Shown: positions 1 to 6,734, counted from the first letter of the stretch. The stretch: DNA of 10,845 nt from Bacillota bacterium (GCA_003456765.1 DMOT01000256.1:1-10845); one strand, 5' to 3'. Notes: a model not told the origin generated them from the letters alone. Numbers and translations are program-made.

Positions 1-650
1 CCATCCGGGCCTGCTGCATATGGCAGATACTTCTCAGGTGGAACATCAGGCTGCGGCCTGTTGATTATCTCAATTTCAGATGCGTGAGGTATCTCTACTT
101 TCTCCCTCATATGACCCACGACTTCGTCCATAAGAAGAATTACCGGAACCCTAAGCCGTTCTGAGATATTGAATGCCTTCACCGTTAGATCGAATACCTC
201 AGGCACGGTGGACGGATACAGAGCAACAATGGGATGGTCGCCATGTGTTCCCCATCTGGCCTGCATGAGGTCTGCCTGCGCCGGAGCAGTAGGCAAACCT
301 GTGCTGGGCCCCGTCCGCTGAACGTTGACTATCACACATGGAATCTCAGTGAATGAAGCAAACCCGATGTTCTCCTGTTTCAGTGAGAAACCCGGGCCCG
401 ACGTAGCTGTCATGGACTTGGCGCCTGTAAGCGACGCCCCTATTACCGCTGCCATGCTGGCTATCTCATCTTCCATCTGTATGAAATGCCCACCCACCTG
501 CGGAAGCTTCTCAGAGAGAAGCTCTGCGATCTCCGTAGAGGGTGTTATGGGATAGCCTGCAAAGAACCTGCAACCTGCCAGAATTGCAGCTTCCGCACAG
601 CACTCATTGCCCTGCAATAACCGCAAATCCTTGCCTTTACCCCCTGGCAC
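1..650 (-). CDS. korA: 2-oxoacid:ferredoxin oxidoreductase, alpha subunit (KorA/VorB-like), 3' end outside window
   Basis: Partial: about 216 codons are visible and the frame stays open to the left edge; the family is usually 350-380 residues. It is the alpha subunit of a thiamine-diphosphate enzyme that oxidatively decarboxylates a 2-oxoacid (2-oxoglutarate or branched-chain) to acyl-CoA while reducing ferredoxin in the cytoplasm. The N-terminal pyrimidine-binding domain is clear: QGNECCAEAA at residues 13-22, GYPITPSTE at 32-40, then TSGPGFSLKQEN, NVQRTGPSTGLPT, and ARWGTHGDHP further on. The GTG start at 648-650 is chosen because GGGGG lies 9 bases upstream (660-664) and little room remains before QGNE. 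It overlaps the end of the ferredoxin gene by 14 bases, indicating translational coupling. Beta and gamma subunits are expected just beyond the left edge. Substrate (2-oxoglutarate versus 2-oxoisovalerate) cannot be decided from this part, so the symbol is tentative. Confidence 0.93.
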   Translation of the reverse strand, partial: MPGGKGKDLRLLQGNECCAEAAILAGCRFFAGYPITPSTEIAELLSEKLPQVGGHFIQMEDEIASMAAVIGASLTGAKSMTATSGPGFSLKQENIGFASFTEIPCVIVNVQRTGPSTGLPTAPAQADLMQARWGTHGDHPIVALYPSTVPEVFDLTVKAFNISERLRVPVILLMDEVVGHMREKVEIPHASEIEIINRPQPDVPPEKYLPYAAGPD

Positions 651-897
651 CAGCAACGTCCCCCTTTCCCTGCGCTACTCCCCTGGATCTGCCGCCCACA
701 ACGCGTATGGCGAAATCCGGGCACATAATCTCGCAGGTTTCGCACTTGATGCAATCTTCAGGCCTTGCTACAATAGCTTTTCCGTCTGGTGCTGCCTCAA
801 GAACTTTCTTCGGGCACATGGAGATACATATTCCACAGCCCTTACACCATTCGTGCCTCACGAGGACTGGAACCTCGGGGCCTGCCGCAGAAGTCAT
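637..897 (-). CDS. korD: 4Fe-4S ferredoxin subunit (delta) of 2-oxoacid:ferredoxin oxidoreductase
   Basis: An 86-residue protein with two complete [4Fe-4S] motifs: C18-x2-C21-x2-C24-x3-C28-P and C49-x2-C52-x2-C55-x3-C59-P. This is the bacterial 2[4Fe-4S] ferredoxin pattern of the KorD/VorD subunit, which passes electrons from the ThDP-containing subunits to free ferredoxin. The ATG at 895-897 follows a near-perfect Shine-Dalgarno, GGAGGGGAG (901-909). After the second motif there is a Gly/Arg-rich tail with no recognisable domain. The gene overlaps korA by 14 bases and is the first gene of that unit in this window. The nearest terminator upstream is at 1089-1122, so the unit is probably transcribed separately from the genes to the right, although I could not pick out a convincing promoter. 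Confidence 0.93.
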   Translation of the reverse strand: MTSAAGPEVPVLVRHEWCKGCGICISMCPKKVLEAAPDGKAIVARPEDCIKCETCEIMCPDFAIRVVGGRSRGVAQGKGDVAGARG

Positions 898-1088
898 GGA
901 CTCCCCTCCACATCTAGTAGTTACTTCGTCGAGGACGCACCTGCACCCTCGGACCTGAGATCCGAGCCTAGTGCCTCCCCTGGCAGCCTCTTCTCGGCCG
1001 CCAAAAACACACCCTGCTCATCTAGAAAATTTGAGCTGCAAAGCACTGTTCAGCTGTACTGTTGCAGTTCATCAGACCCATATGCCTA

Positions 1089-1122
1089 CAAAAAAGAAAA
1101 TTGCCCGCAAACAAGTGCGGGC
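1089..1122 (-). terminator. Rho-independent terminator
   Basis: Read on the minus strand: a perfect 7-bp GC-rich stem GCCCGCA/TGCGGGC (arms 1116-1122 and 1103-1109) with a 6-base loop, followed directly by AATTTTCTTTTTTG. The T-rich tail on only the minus side fixes the orientation. It would end any transcript coming from the S58 peptidase or the decayed region and would insulate korD-korA. Confidence 0.85.
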
Positions 1123-1476
1123 CAAACGTATTAATGTAGTAGCCGAAAGCGATGCAGACCAAAAGCAATCGCCATGCATCCTTGCAGGCCATGACGAAGC
1201 AAGTCGCCCACAATTCCTCCAAGCGTTCGACTGCATCTCGTATGGCACGAGAAACAGAGGCTGTCGGCCCCTGAACAACTCTGGCTTCACCCCGGAGAGC
1301 ATCTGCCTCCACCCCAGAAGAGACCGAAATCATTCTCTTTGTCGAACCAGGAATCAACGCTAGCCATCGGTTTTCGCTGTACCATTCGCTAACAATGGTG
1401 GTGATGGCCATAGGCCAGACTACCCCCAAAATCCATTATTGCCTGCCTCCAGCATCGCCACGAGCATAGATAACAC
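1123..1476 (-). pseudogene. Probable decayed MFS transporter fragment with frameshift
   Basis: An open frame from a TTG at 1429 encodes VVWPMAITTIVSEWYSENR near its start, which resembles the TM4 to loop 4-5 region of major facilitator transporters (a proline in TM4, then sEWfp.ekR.lA). The preceding bases 1476-1428 in another frame read MLVAMLEAGNNGFWG, which fits TM4. Adding one G to the G5 run (CCCCC on the plus strand, 1423-1427) would join the two frames, so a single-base loss in a homopolymer is the likely lesion. No earlier TM helices are found upstream, where a stop lies in frame close by, and the downstream part stops resembling MFS. The open frame then runs straight through the intrinsic terminator at 1089-1122, which argues against a functional gene. 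The alternative is an unrelated small hypothetical protein. No database search was possible and the match is from pattern memory. Confidence 0.35.
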
Positions 1477-1508
1477 CCCACTGGTCCCTGCCGGGAATGC
1501 AGGGGAGC

Positions 1509-1574
1509 TTGCATGCTTCGCCTATTCAATTCTATCACTTTAGTATAGGCATATGCAATGTTGCATGTTGCATG
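1509..1574. repeat. Cluster of TTGCAT/ATGCAA inverted and direct repeats
   Basis: Four TTGCAT hexamers (either orientation) fall within 66 bases: TTGCATGC at 1509-1516, ATGCAA at 1553-1558, TTGCATG at 1561-1567 and TTGCATG at 1568-1574. They form a perfect palindrome ATGCAA-TG-TTGCAT (1553-1566) and a tandem TTGCATG pair. GCCTAT (1520-1525) and ATAGGC (1545-1550) add a further inverted repeat, so that TTGCATGC-TTC-GCCTAT is partly mirrored by ATAGGC-ATATGCAA. This could be an operator of a lost gene, a small-element end, or a structured RNA segment. No function is assigned. Confidence 0.55.
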
Positions 1575-1748
1575 AAGGGCAGAGCGTGCTGGCTGTCACG
1601 ATTATTCCTCCCCAAGGGCTACTGGAGACCATATCCAAGATCCTCTAGGTAACTCGCAAGAAGTATCTTGGCCTAATGGAGCGGCTAGGCTCTGAGTTGC
1701 GTGCAATGCAAACTCGGGGACTGCGCAGAAATGCGAGGCCACAAAGAA

Positions 1749-2885
1749 TCATCGGCCGAATCTCTTGTACTCGCGCATCAAGGCTGAGAGCTCTGCTATG
1801 TCTATGGCTTCAACAACATGCCCGTCACGCCCAACTACAGTCGTGGCCTTCAACATCGAATTCAGGACAGCCTCCTCAGTCGCCTCTACCACTGCAAGAA
1901 ACAGAGCTGACATGGAGTCATTTGCCACAACATCGGCATTGAGCATTGCCTCCCCTTCGTGCGGAATGCGAAGAGCCGTTGAAAAAGCCAGGAAGAAATC
2001 GCCCGAACCATTGCTGCCGTAGAATCCGGTGCGGGCAAGGCCAAGACTGGCCCTCGCCGCCAGCCGTCTCAACTGTCGATGGTCCAACGGTGCATCAGAA
2101 GCTACAACAACCATCACCGACCCGTCATCTTCAATCCGCTCCGGAGAGGAATCTTCCAGATGATCCCGGTATGCATAACGTCCAAGTTCACGGCCTACAG
2201 GCACGCCGTCCACCGTGAGGACGCCACCGAAGTTGGACTGGACCAACACTCCAACCGTGTAGCCGCCAAGACTCCCTGGCAAAACCCTGGACGACGTCCC
2301 TATGCCGCCTTTCCATCCAAGGCAGGTGCTTCCGGTGCCCGCTCCAACCGAGCCTTCCCTAACCGGACCAGATGTTGCTCCCTCTATGGCCGCAAACACA
2401 TGTTCTTTGCGCACATGCCGACCCTGGATATCATTGAGGTAACCATCGTTAACCTCCCCGACCACAGGATTGACAGTGCTGGTTGTGATCCCTATGTCGT
2501 CGTTTTTCGCGATACACCATTCAACCAACGCATCGGCCACAATCCCAACGTTAAGGGTATTCGACAGGATTACGGGCGTCTCCAAAGTGCCCGTCTCGTT
2601 CATCTGGTGAAGGCCCACAGATTTGCCGTACCCGTTGAACACAAGAGCTGCAGCCGGAACTTTCTCACGAAATACGTTGCCACTGTGGGGGAGGATCGCT
2701 GTCACTCCTGTTCTGGCAGGGCCCTTGCCAGGAACGAGCTTGCCCTCTCCGTGGCATACAGTGCAATGGCCGACCATGACACCGGATACATCCGTAATGG
2801 CATTCAGCTTTCCAGGAGAGAAAATGCCAGTCTGTATTCGTATGTCCCTGGCCCTGGGCCTGCTCTCCTCTGACACGCACCACAT
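1749..2885 (-). CDS. P1/S58 family peptidase (DmpA-type aminopeptidase)
   Basis: Encodes a 378-residue protein of peptidase family S58 (DmpA, L-aminopeptidase/D-Ala-esterase), an N-terminal-nucleophile enzyme that activates itself by cleaving a Gly-Ser bond. The family start NAITDVSGVMVGH lies near the N-terminus; then come VPAAALVFNGYGKS and the central GAGTGSTCLGWKGGIGTSS. NFGGVLTVDGVPVG is followed by DDGSVMVVVASDAPL, where the Gly-Ser pair (about residues 255-256 from this start) is the expected self-cleavage site and Ser the nucleophile. GLARTG and GSNGSGDFFLAFSTA complete the pattern, and length is normal. The ATG at 2883-2885 is preferred: it has AGGTGG 8 bases upstream, whereas the GTG at 2897 extends the protein by four residues without family support. 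It stands alone between two decayed regions. No signal peptide is evident, so a cytoplasmic role in peptide turnover is inferred. Confidence 0.93.
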   Translation of the reverse strand: MWCVSEESRPRARDIRIQTGIFSPGKLNAITDVSGVMVGHCTVCHGEGKLVPGKGPARTGVTAILPHSGNVFREKVPAAALVFNGYGKSVGLHQMNETGTLETPVILSNTLNVGIVADALVEWCIAKNDDIGITTSTVNPVVGEVNDGYLNDIQGRHVRKEHVFAAIEGATSGPVREGSVGAGTGSTCLGWKGGIGTSSRVLPGSLGGYTVGVLVQSNFGGVLTVDGVPVGRELGRYAYRDHLEDSSPERIEDDGSVMVVVASDAPLDHRQLRRLAARASLGLARTGFYGSNGSGDFFLAFSTALRIPHEGEAMLNADVVANDSMSALFLAVVEATEEAVLNSMLKATTVVGRDGHVVEAIDIAELSALMREYKRFGR

Positions 2886-2900
2886 TGAAAACACCACCTG

Positions 2901-2928
2901 CCTATAGATTCCAGATGCAAATTGTCAC
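2901..2928 (-). promoter_or_regulatory. Possible sigma-A promoter of the S58 peptidase gene
   Basis: On the minus strand GTGACA (2923-2928, 5 of 6 to TTGACA) is followed after 16 bases by TATAGG (2901-2906, 4 of 6 to TATAAT). This gives a very short leader before the ATG at 2885. The elements are imperfect and the gene might equally be read through from upstream. Confidence 0.3.
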
Positions 2929-2942
2929 TCGCCTATTGGGTC

Positions 2943-3297
2943 TCAGGCTCTTTCCACTTCACAGGCGCAGTCATAAAACGCCGCCCGAAGCCCAATATCA
3001 CTGACTTCCTCACCTGTCAATGAACGGGGACTCCCCGCAACAGCCCTCGTGCGGCGGAACATAGCTAGGAAATGGATCTTCACCTCGCAGCCTGGAACTT
3101 TGGGACCACAGCTCTATCTTCCCTGAATCGGTGGAGAACTTCCCATCAGACCATGGAACCACCGGAGCTGACGGATCTCTCGTGGAGACATTTGCCTCGA
3201 GCCTCTCAGGGCTGTAGGCGCGTTCCACAAAGCTCTTGCCTTTCGAACATATGACCCCCCTCGTAATTGGATGGTTGCGAGCACCTCTAGATATCAC
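2943..3297 (-). pseudogene. Remnant of molybdopterin (bis-MGD) oxidoreductase, internally deleted and frameshifted
   Basis: About 350 bp hold pieces of a protein family that is normally 600-800 residues. First comes HPITRGVICSKG with SFVERAYSPERL (3273-3199), which belongs near the N-terminus just after the Fe-S cysteines of formate-dehydrogenase/DMSO-reductase-type enzymes. It is followed almost at once by FSTDSGKIELWS (about 3138-3103) and DPFPSYVPPHEG, which belong to the C-terminal cofactor-binding domain. Several hundred residues between them are missing. The open frame ends at 3010. In the next frame TGEEVSDIGLRAAFYDC continues to a stop at 2943-2945 and looks like the extreme C-terminal tail, so a second deletion changed the frame. 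No start codon, Fe-S cysteines or active-site region remain. The relic begins right at the end of the phosphatase gene. The specific enzyme (formate dehydrogenase or another Mo/W oxidoreductase) cannot be told. Confidence 0.78.
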
Positions 3298-3962
3298 TCT
3301 CGCAACACCTCCTTCGGAGGCTCGTCAATCCTGAGCGCCTCGAGGAAATGCCTGTCGTTAAGCCGCAGAATTCTGCCGTGTACGCCGCCGTCCACCCGGG
3401 AAACACTAGCAATGCTCAAAGATGCATTGCCCACCGTAAGCCGCAAGTGATTCGCTACATCCAAATTGAGCACATGGCAAATCAGAGCTTTCAGAACAAT
3501 TGCATGGCCGACGACAACAATGGTCTCGTTGCCATGATGGCGGACAAATGTGTTAGCGAGATAACGCGCTCGAGCCGAAACATCCACCACGCTCTCCCCA
3601 CCCGGATACCTGGTTCCAATGGGATCAGCTCTATGTTCGGCCATGAAATCCGCGTAGGCCGATTGCACTTCATCCCAGGTCATGCCTTCCAACGCGCCAA
3701 CGTCGATCTCTTTGAGGCGATCGTCGGTCACGACATCAATCCCAATTGCCTTGCCAATGGTGCCTGCAGTCACGTATGCCCTCGATAGAGGGCTTGAGTA
3801 GACAGCTGTGATTCTGCCATGACTGAAGGAGGCTATGTAGTCGGCACAGGCATCCGCTTGCCGGATCCCGAGATCTGAGAGGGGAACATCCCTGCATCCC
3901 TGCAGTCTTCTTTCGCGATTGAACATGGTCTCCCCATGTCTAACCAAGAGCAGTTTCGTCAT
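3294..3962 (-). CDS. Histidine phosphatase family protein (phosphoglycerate mutase/CobC-like)
   Basis: A 222-residue protein of the histidine phosphatase superfamily. LLLVRHGET places the phospho-accepting H9 beside R8. R61 in YSSPLSRA, E85 in LKEIDVGALEG and H153 in VVVGHAIVLK complete the catalytic set, so it should be active. Length and motif spacing fit the small cytosolic dPGM/CobC/GpmB-like branch. Substrate cannot be read from the sequence: candidates include sugar phosphates, phosphoserine or alpha-ribazole phosphate, and no cobalamin genes lie nearby. The ATG at 3960-3962 is chosen over the GTG at 3977, because GAGGGGG (3969-3975) sits 6 bases upstream of it. It follows yfmH by 32 bases with no terminator, so it is probably co-transcribed. 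Its stop touches the molybdopterin oxidoreductase relic. Confidence 0.92.
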   Translation of the reverse strand: MTKLLLVRHGETMFNRERRLQGCRDVPLSDLGIRQADACADYIASFSHGRITAVYSSPLSRAYVTAGTIGKAIGIDVVTDDRLKEIDVGALEGMTWDEVQSAYADFMAEHRADPIGTRYPGGESVVDVSARARYLANTFVRHHGNETIVVVGHAIVLKALICHVLNLDVANHLRLTVGNASLSIASVSRVDGGVHGRILRLNDRHFLEALRIDEPPKEVLRE

Positions 3963-3994
3963 GTCTATCCCCCTCACTGCCAGCGAACCTTCTA

Positions 3995-5293
3995 TTACAG
4001 AGGATTCACCACAGATACTGCAAGCATCTCAGGATCGAACAGCCGCTTCCCGAGATCAATGACTTCGCCCAAAGAGATGTTCTCAGCAACTCCGACCCTG
4101 TCAAGCAACCTCATCGTCCTGAAGTGATAGTCAAGGAAGTTGTAGGCTATGAACTCCAAGGAGTTGAATGCTCTCAGTGCAGAACCTATGAAGCTCCGGC
4201 GAGCACGCTCAAACAGCTCTCTGTCGATGCCTCCGGCAAGCGAGTCACTTATCCCCCGGCAAACGCGGTCCACCAAAGCATCAGGAGAACTGCTCTTCCC
4301 CTCGAACACCGCGAAACTGTAGTCCTTGTCGCAATCGAAGTTCCAGTCGAACGTATGGTCGAGCAACCCTGCTTCGTAGAGCTCGTTGTATAGCTCAGAG
4401 CTTCTTCCTATCAACGTGTAGAGCAGCATCTCCATACACACAGTCTTCCGCAAGAGCCTAGTGCCTTCATATCCCACATCATTGTCTTTGAACCCGAAAC
4501 AGACCAACGGCTCTGACACCGGCATTCTACGTTCCACACGCCTGGCGCCGACCTCCCGCGGTTCCTGCGGGTAGAGGCACTCCACCGCAGGTGCCGGCCC
4601 GTAGTCCCTGTTGCCGAGAGCTTCCGAGGTGCGCTCCGCCACCTCATCCGGGGCAACATCTCCAACAACGAATAACGTCATGTTGGACGGATGATAGAAC
4701 GTATTGTAGCACCTGTACAGGATGTCCGCATCTATGGAACGTATTGAATCGACTGTCCCCGCGACTTCCACACGGACAGGAAAGCGCTTATACATTGCTT
4801 TCAGCATTCTGTACGTCGCCTGCCAACCAGGGGAATCCTCATTCCTCTTGATCTCCTGTTCGATTATGCCCTTCTCTTTTTCCACGTTCTCCTCGGTAAA
4901 ATGGGGCCTCATCACGAAATCCAAGAGGGTGTCAAGGCAAGGCCAGAAATTGTCGACGCAGGAGAACAGGTAGCCAGTCATTGTATAGTCTGTGAAAGCA
5001 TTTGAGTAAGCGCCCAATTCCGCAAAGACGTCATCAATCGACCCTGACTCCTCCTCAAAAAGCTTGTGCTCAAGAAAGTGAGCCAGTCCGTCAGGAACGT
5101 CCACAACCTCTCCTGTATCGGCTCTGCGGAATTTCGTATCTAGCGATCCATACCTCGTAGCAAACACACCGTACTTCCTTGCATATCCCCTCTTGCGCTG
5201 TACGCACACTTCCAGGCCGCAATCGAGACGAGTAGTAGCGACCTCTTCCTTGAGCAATTCCGACCGAGCAATTTCCATACTATGCACCGGCAT
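3995..5293 (-). CDS. yfmH: M16 family metallopeptidase YfmH (active partner)
   Basis: About 432 residues of the pitrilysin (M16) zinc peptidase family. The inverted zinc motif HxxEH is intact as AHFLEHKLFEE near residues 71-81 (H72, E75, H76), and EKEKGIIEQEIK about 70 residues later supplies the third zinc ligand. GAYSNAFTDYTMTGYLF and NMTLFVVGDV are further family landmarks. Bacterial proteins of this type are encoded in pairs, one active and one inactive, forming a heterodimer; the YfmF/YfmH names come from Bacillus proteins associated with elongation factor P modification. The frame is open to 5350, but the upstream part would overlap yfmF by 71 bases. The ATG at 5291-5293 lies next to AGGGGG; GTG at 5287 and ATG at 5278 are close alternatives. 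All overlap or abut the yfmF stop, implying translational coupling. Confidence 0.92.
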   Translation of the reverse strand: MPVHSMEIARSELLKEEVATTRLDCGLEVCVQRKRGYARKYGVFATRYGSLDTKFRRADTGEVVDVPDGLAHFLEHKLFEEESGSIDDVFAELGAYSNAFTDYTMTGYLFSCVDNFWPCLDTLLDFVMRPHFTEENVEKEKGIIEQEIKRNEDSPGWQATYRMLKAMYKRFPVRVEVAGTVDSIRSIDADILYRCYNTFYHPSNMTLFVVGDVAPDEVAERTSEALGNRDYGPAPAVECLYPQEPREVGARRVERRMPVSEPLVCFGFKDNDVGYEGTRLLRKTVCMEMLLYTLIGRSSELYNELYEAGLLDHTFDWNFDCDKDYSFAVFEGKSSSPDALVDRVCRGISDSLAGGIDRELFERARRSFIGSALRAFNSLEFIAYNFLDYHFRTMRLLDRVGVAENISLGEVIDLGKRLFDPEMLAVSVVNPL

Positions 5294-6572
5294 TGTCCCC
5301 CTCATCACGCAGGAAGTAGATTGTGTCAAGCTTAAGCCTGCCAGCAACACGGACTACGTCATCGAGAGAAATCGCTTCGATGCGACGCAAGAGCTCATCG
5401 GGTGTCTCTTGAACGCCATTTATCCTCGAGACGATCGCATAATCGATCTGTGCACTCGGACTGTCTCCCATCATGCGTATGTCTCTTGCGATTGCCCTGC
5501 GAGTTTTCTCTATTTCGTCATCAGAGATCCTGCCCGATCCCACATCATCCAACTGCGCCTCGATTATCTCGACCGCCCTGTCCATGGCGTCAGGTGCTAT
5601 CCCCGCCCAAACATTCATGACACCCTTGTTCCGGTCAATTCCGGAATAGACGGAGTACGCCAGGCTTTCGCCCTCTCGGACATTCTGAAACAGCTTCGAA
5701 TGCGTATACGCCCCATAGATGCCATTGGCCATCAGAAGCGCCGGGTAATCCGGGTCGGCACAGGTGATGCCCGTAGAATAACCCATGACCAGATTGCCCT
5801 GGTTCACATCCATAGCCTCAACGATGCGTCTCGGTTGGGCAGGCACTCGATGTTCAGCTTCTACATGCGCCTTGAACGGCACAGGGGCGCGTTCCATGCC
5901 GAACACCTCTCCCACAAGCTCCAACACATGCTCACGGGCTACATCACCCACTACGAAAATGTCCAACGGGAACTGCAAAACCGCCTGCGCATGCCAGGAA
6001 CGGAGGCCTTCAGGATCAATACGAGGAATATCCCCGACCCGGCCCAATCTGTGCAGGCTGTATGGTTCGCCCCTGAACATCTCTTCATTGCATCTCTTGA
6101 AGGCATAGCCCAGCTTGTTGTCGATGATGCTCTCGATTCGACGTCTGAGGTTAAGCTTTTCCTGCTCCACGTAATCTTTCCGGAATGCTCCGCCTTCCAG
6201 AACTGGGTCGAACATTACGTCGCGCAATACCGCCAGCCCCTGGCCTAATAGGTCTTCATTTGCCGACAGGTATGCATCATTGGCCACGTCAACAGAGAAG
6301 ATCAGGAGATGCCTCTCGCCCCTCTTGCCGACAATCGCAGAAAGGCCCGTCCCGTACAGGCTGTCAAGGTTCTGCATGAGCTCAGCGGTTCTTGGCCAAC
6401 GCCTTGTACCCCTGGTCAGCACCTCCGGCAAAATGGCGTTTAGGGTGACTGTATCCTCGGCCAAATCCGAGTAGATTACCGCAGTAATCGCGGTGCTCTT
6501 GAATTTGGATGTCTGCATTACGTGAAGATCTATTCCATTCGGCAACTCATCCGTGGTGAACCATTCGTCCAA
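5280..6572 (-). CDS. yfmF: M16-fold protein YfmF (inactive partner of YfmH)
   Basis: A 430-residue protein with the M16 peptidase fold but without the HxxEH zinc motif: the equivalent position reads LPEVLTRGTRRWP, as in YfmF proteins. Other landmarks are LDSLYGTGL, EQEKLNLRRRIESIIDNK, LDIFVVGDV, VNQGNLVMGYSTG in the second half, and FQNVREGESLAYSVYS. The R/Y-type residues of the C-terminal domain that bind substrate in M16 proteins are present. It is expected to pair with YfmH in the cytoplasm. The start is a TTG at 6570-6572: no ATG or GTG in frame fits, and AGGGGGG stands 8 bases upstream. It is the first gene of the yfmF-yfmH-phosphatase unit, with a promoter-like sequence at 6643-6672 after the hydrogenase hairpins. 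The role in EF-P aminopentanol modification is by family name only. Confidence 0.92.
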   Translation of the reverse strand: MDEWFTTDELPNGIDLHVMQTSKFKSTAITAVIYSDLAEDTVTLNAILPEVLTRGTRRWPRTAELMQNLDSLYGTGLSAIVGKRGERHLLIFSVDVANDAYLSANEDLLGQGLAVLRDVMFDPVLEGGAFRKDYVEQEKLNLRRRIESIIDNKLGYAFKRCNEEMFRGEPYSLHRLGRVGDIPRIDPEGLRSWHAQAVLQFPLDIFVVGDVAREHVLELVGEVFGMERAPVPFKAHVEAEHRVPAQPRRIVEAMDVNQGNLVMGYSTGITCADPDYPALLMANGIYGAYTHSKLFQNVREGESLAYSVYSGIDRNKGVMNVWAGIAPDAMDRAVEIIEAQLDDVGSGRISDDEIEKTRRAIARDIRMMGDSPSAQIDYAIVSRINGVQETPDELLRRIEAISLDDVVRVAGRLKLDTIYFLRDEGDNAGA

Positions 6573-6580
6573 TGATCAAA

Positions 6581-6587
6581 CCCCCCT
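6581..6587 (-). promoter_or_regulatory. Ribosome binding site deciding the TTG start of yfmF
   Basis: AGGGGGG on the minus strand, 8 bases before the TTG at 6570-6572. It is the only well-placed Shine-Dalgarno near the beginning of the M16 homology (EWFTTDELPNGI), so the rare TTG is taken as the start. Confidence 0.75.
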
Positions 6588-6642
6588 ACAGTCGTTCGCC
6601 CCACTGTTCTGCCCGGAGAAAGGCGCCTCCCCGTTGATTCTT

Positions 6643-6672
6643 AGTATGGCCTATATTCGCCAGTCAGTTCAA
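6643..6672 (-). promoter_or_regulatory. Possible sigma-A promoter for yfmF-yfmH
   Basis: Minus-strand TTGAAC (6667-6672) and CATACT (6643-6648) are separated by 18 bases; each matches the consensus at 4 of 6 positions. It lies between the strong hairpin at 6702-6734 and the yfmF start, leaving a leader of roughly 60 bases. The position is sensible but the elements are imperfect. Confidence 0.4.
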
Positions 6673-6701
6673 GCTCTATCCCTCAAATTCAGCCGAGGCA
6701 T

Positions 6702-6734
6702 TCGAGGGGCGCGTCAACGTGACGCGCCCCTCGA
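6702..6734. terminator. Perfect 15-bp hairpin downstream of hydA
   Basis: Arms 6702-6716 and 6720-6734 are perfectly complementary (TCGAGGGGCGCGTCA and its complement) around a 3-base loop. The stem is very GC-rich and lies 88 bases past the hydA stop. No T run follows it on the minus strand, and only a mild one (GTTCTCTGC) on the plus strand. It may therefore act as a transcript-end stabiliser or a non-canonical terminator of the hyd operon. Confidence 0.55.

Larger units (their letters stand above)
898..1748. other. 850-bp stretch without an intact gene
   Basis: Between the S58 peptidase and korD I find no complete recognisable gene. Reading in the transcription direction it holds: two weak inverted repeats (CCAAGAT/ATCTTGG arms at 1635-1641 and 1665-1671, and an imperfect hairpin at 1692-1713), the TTGCAT repeat cluster (1509-1574), a probable MFS transporter scrap (about 1123-1476), an intrinsic terminator (1089-1122), and a korD leader with a 6-bp hairpin (CTCGGA/TCCGAG, arms 948-953 and 961-966). 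Short open frames occur but most lack a Shine-Dalgarno or family signature. The region reads as decayed DNA between two transcription units. Confidence 0.6.

Noticed and set aside
921..1046. 41-codon minus-strand frame (GTG at 1046) just before korD
   Set aside because: No Shine-Dalgarno at the GTG, no recognised family, and it lies in the korD leader; kept only as a curiosity.
542..1363. Overlapping plus-strand frames of 130-175 codons over korD and its leader
   Set aside because: Cysteine- and proline-rich shadow translations with no ribosome site or family match; korD on the other strand is certain.
1022..1429. 135-codon minus-strand frame as an intact hypothetical protein
   Set aside because: It begins with TTG, runs through a strong intrinsic terminator, and only its first part resembles a protein family; treated as a pseudogene fragment.
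1692..1713. Hairpin GAGTTGC/GCAAACTC as a terminator of the S58 gene
   Set aside because: The stem has a bulge and modest GC, and no T run follows on either strand.
2079..2873. 264-codon open frame on the plus strand
   Set aside because: Antisense to the S58 peptidase, which has clear family motifs throughout; the plus frame has none.
5294..5350. Longer N-terminus for YfmH from 5350
   Set aside because: It would overlap yfmF by 71 bases, and the extra residues do not match the start of M16 proteins; the start near 5293 has an adjacent AGGGGG.
5193..6248. 351-codon open frame on the plus strand
   Set aside because: It lies antisense to yfmF and yfmH, has no family signature, and is explained by codon bias of the minus-strand genes.
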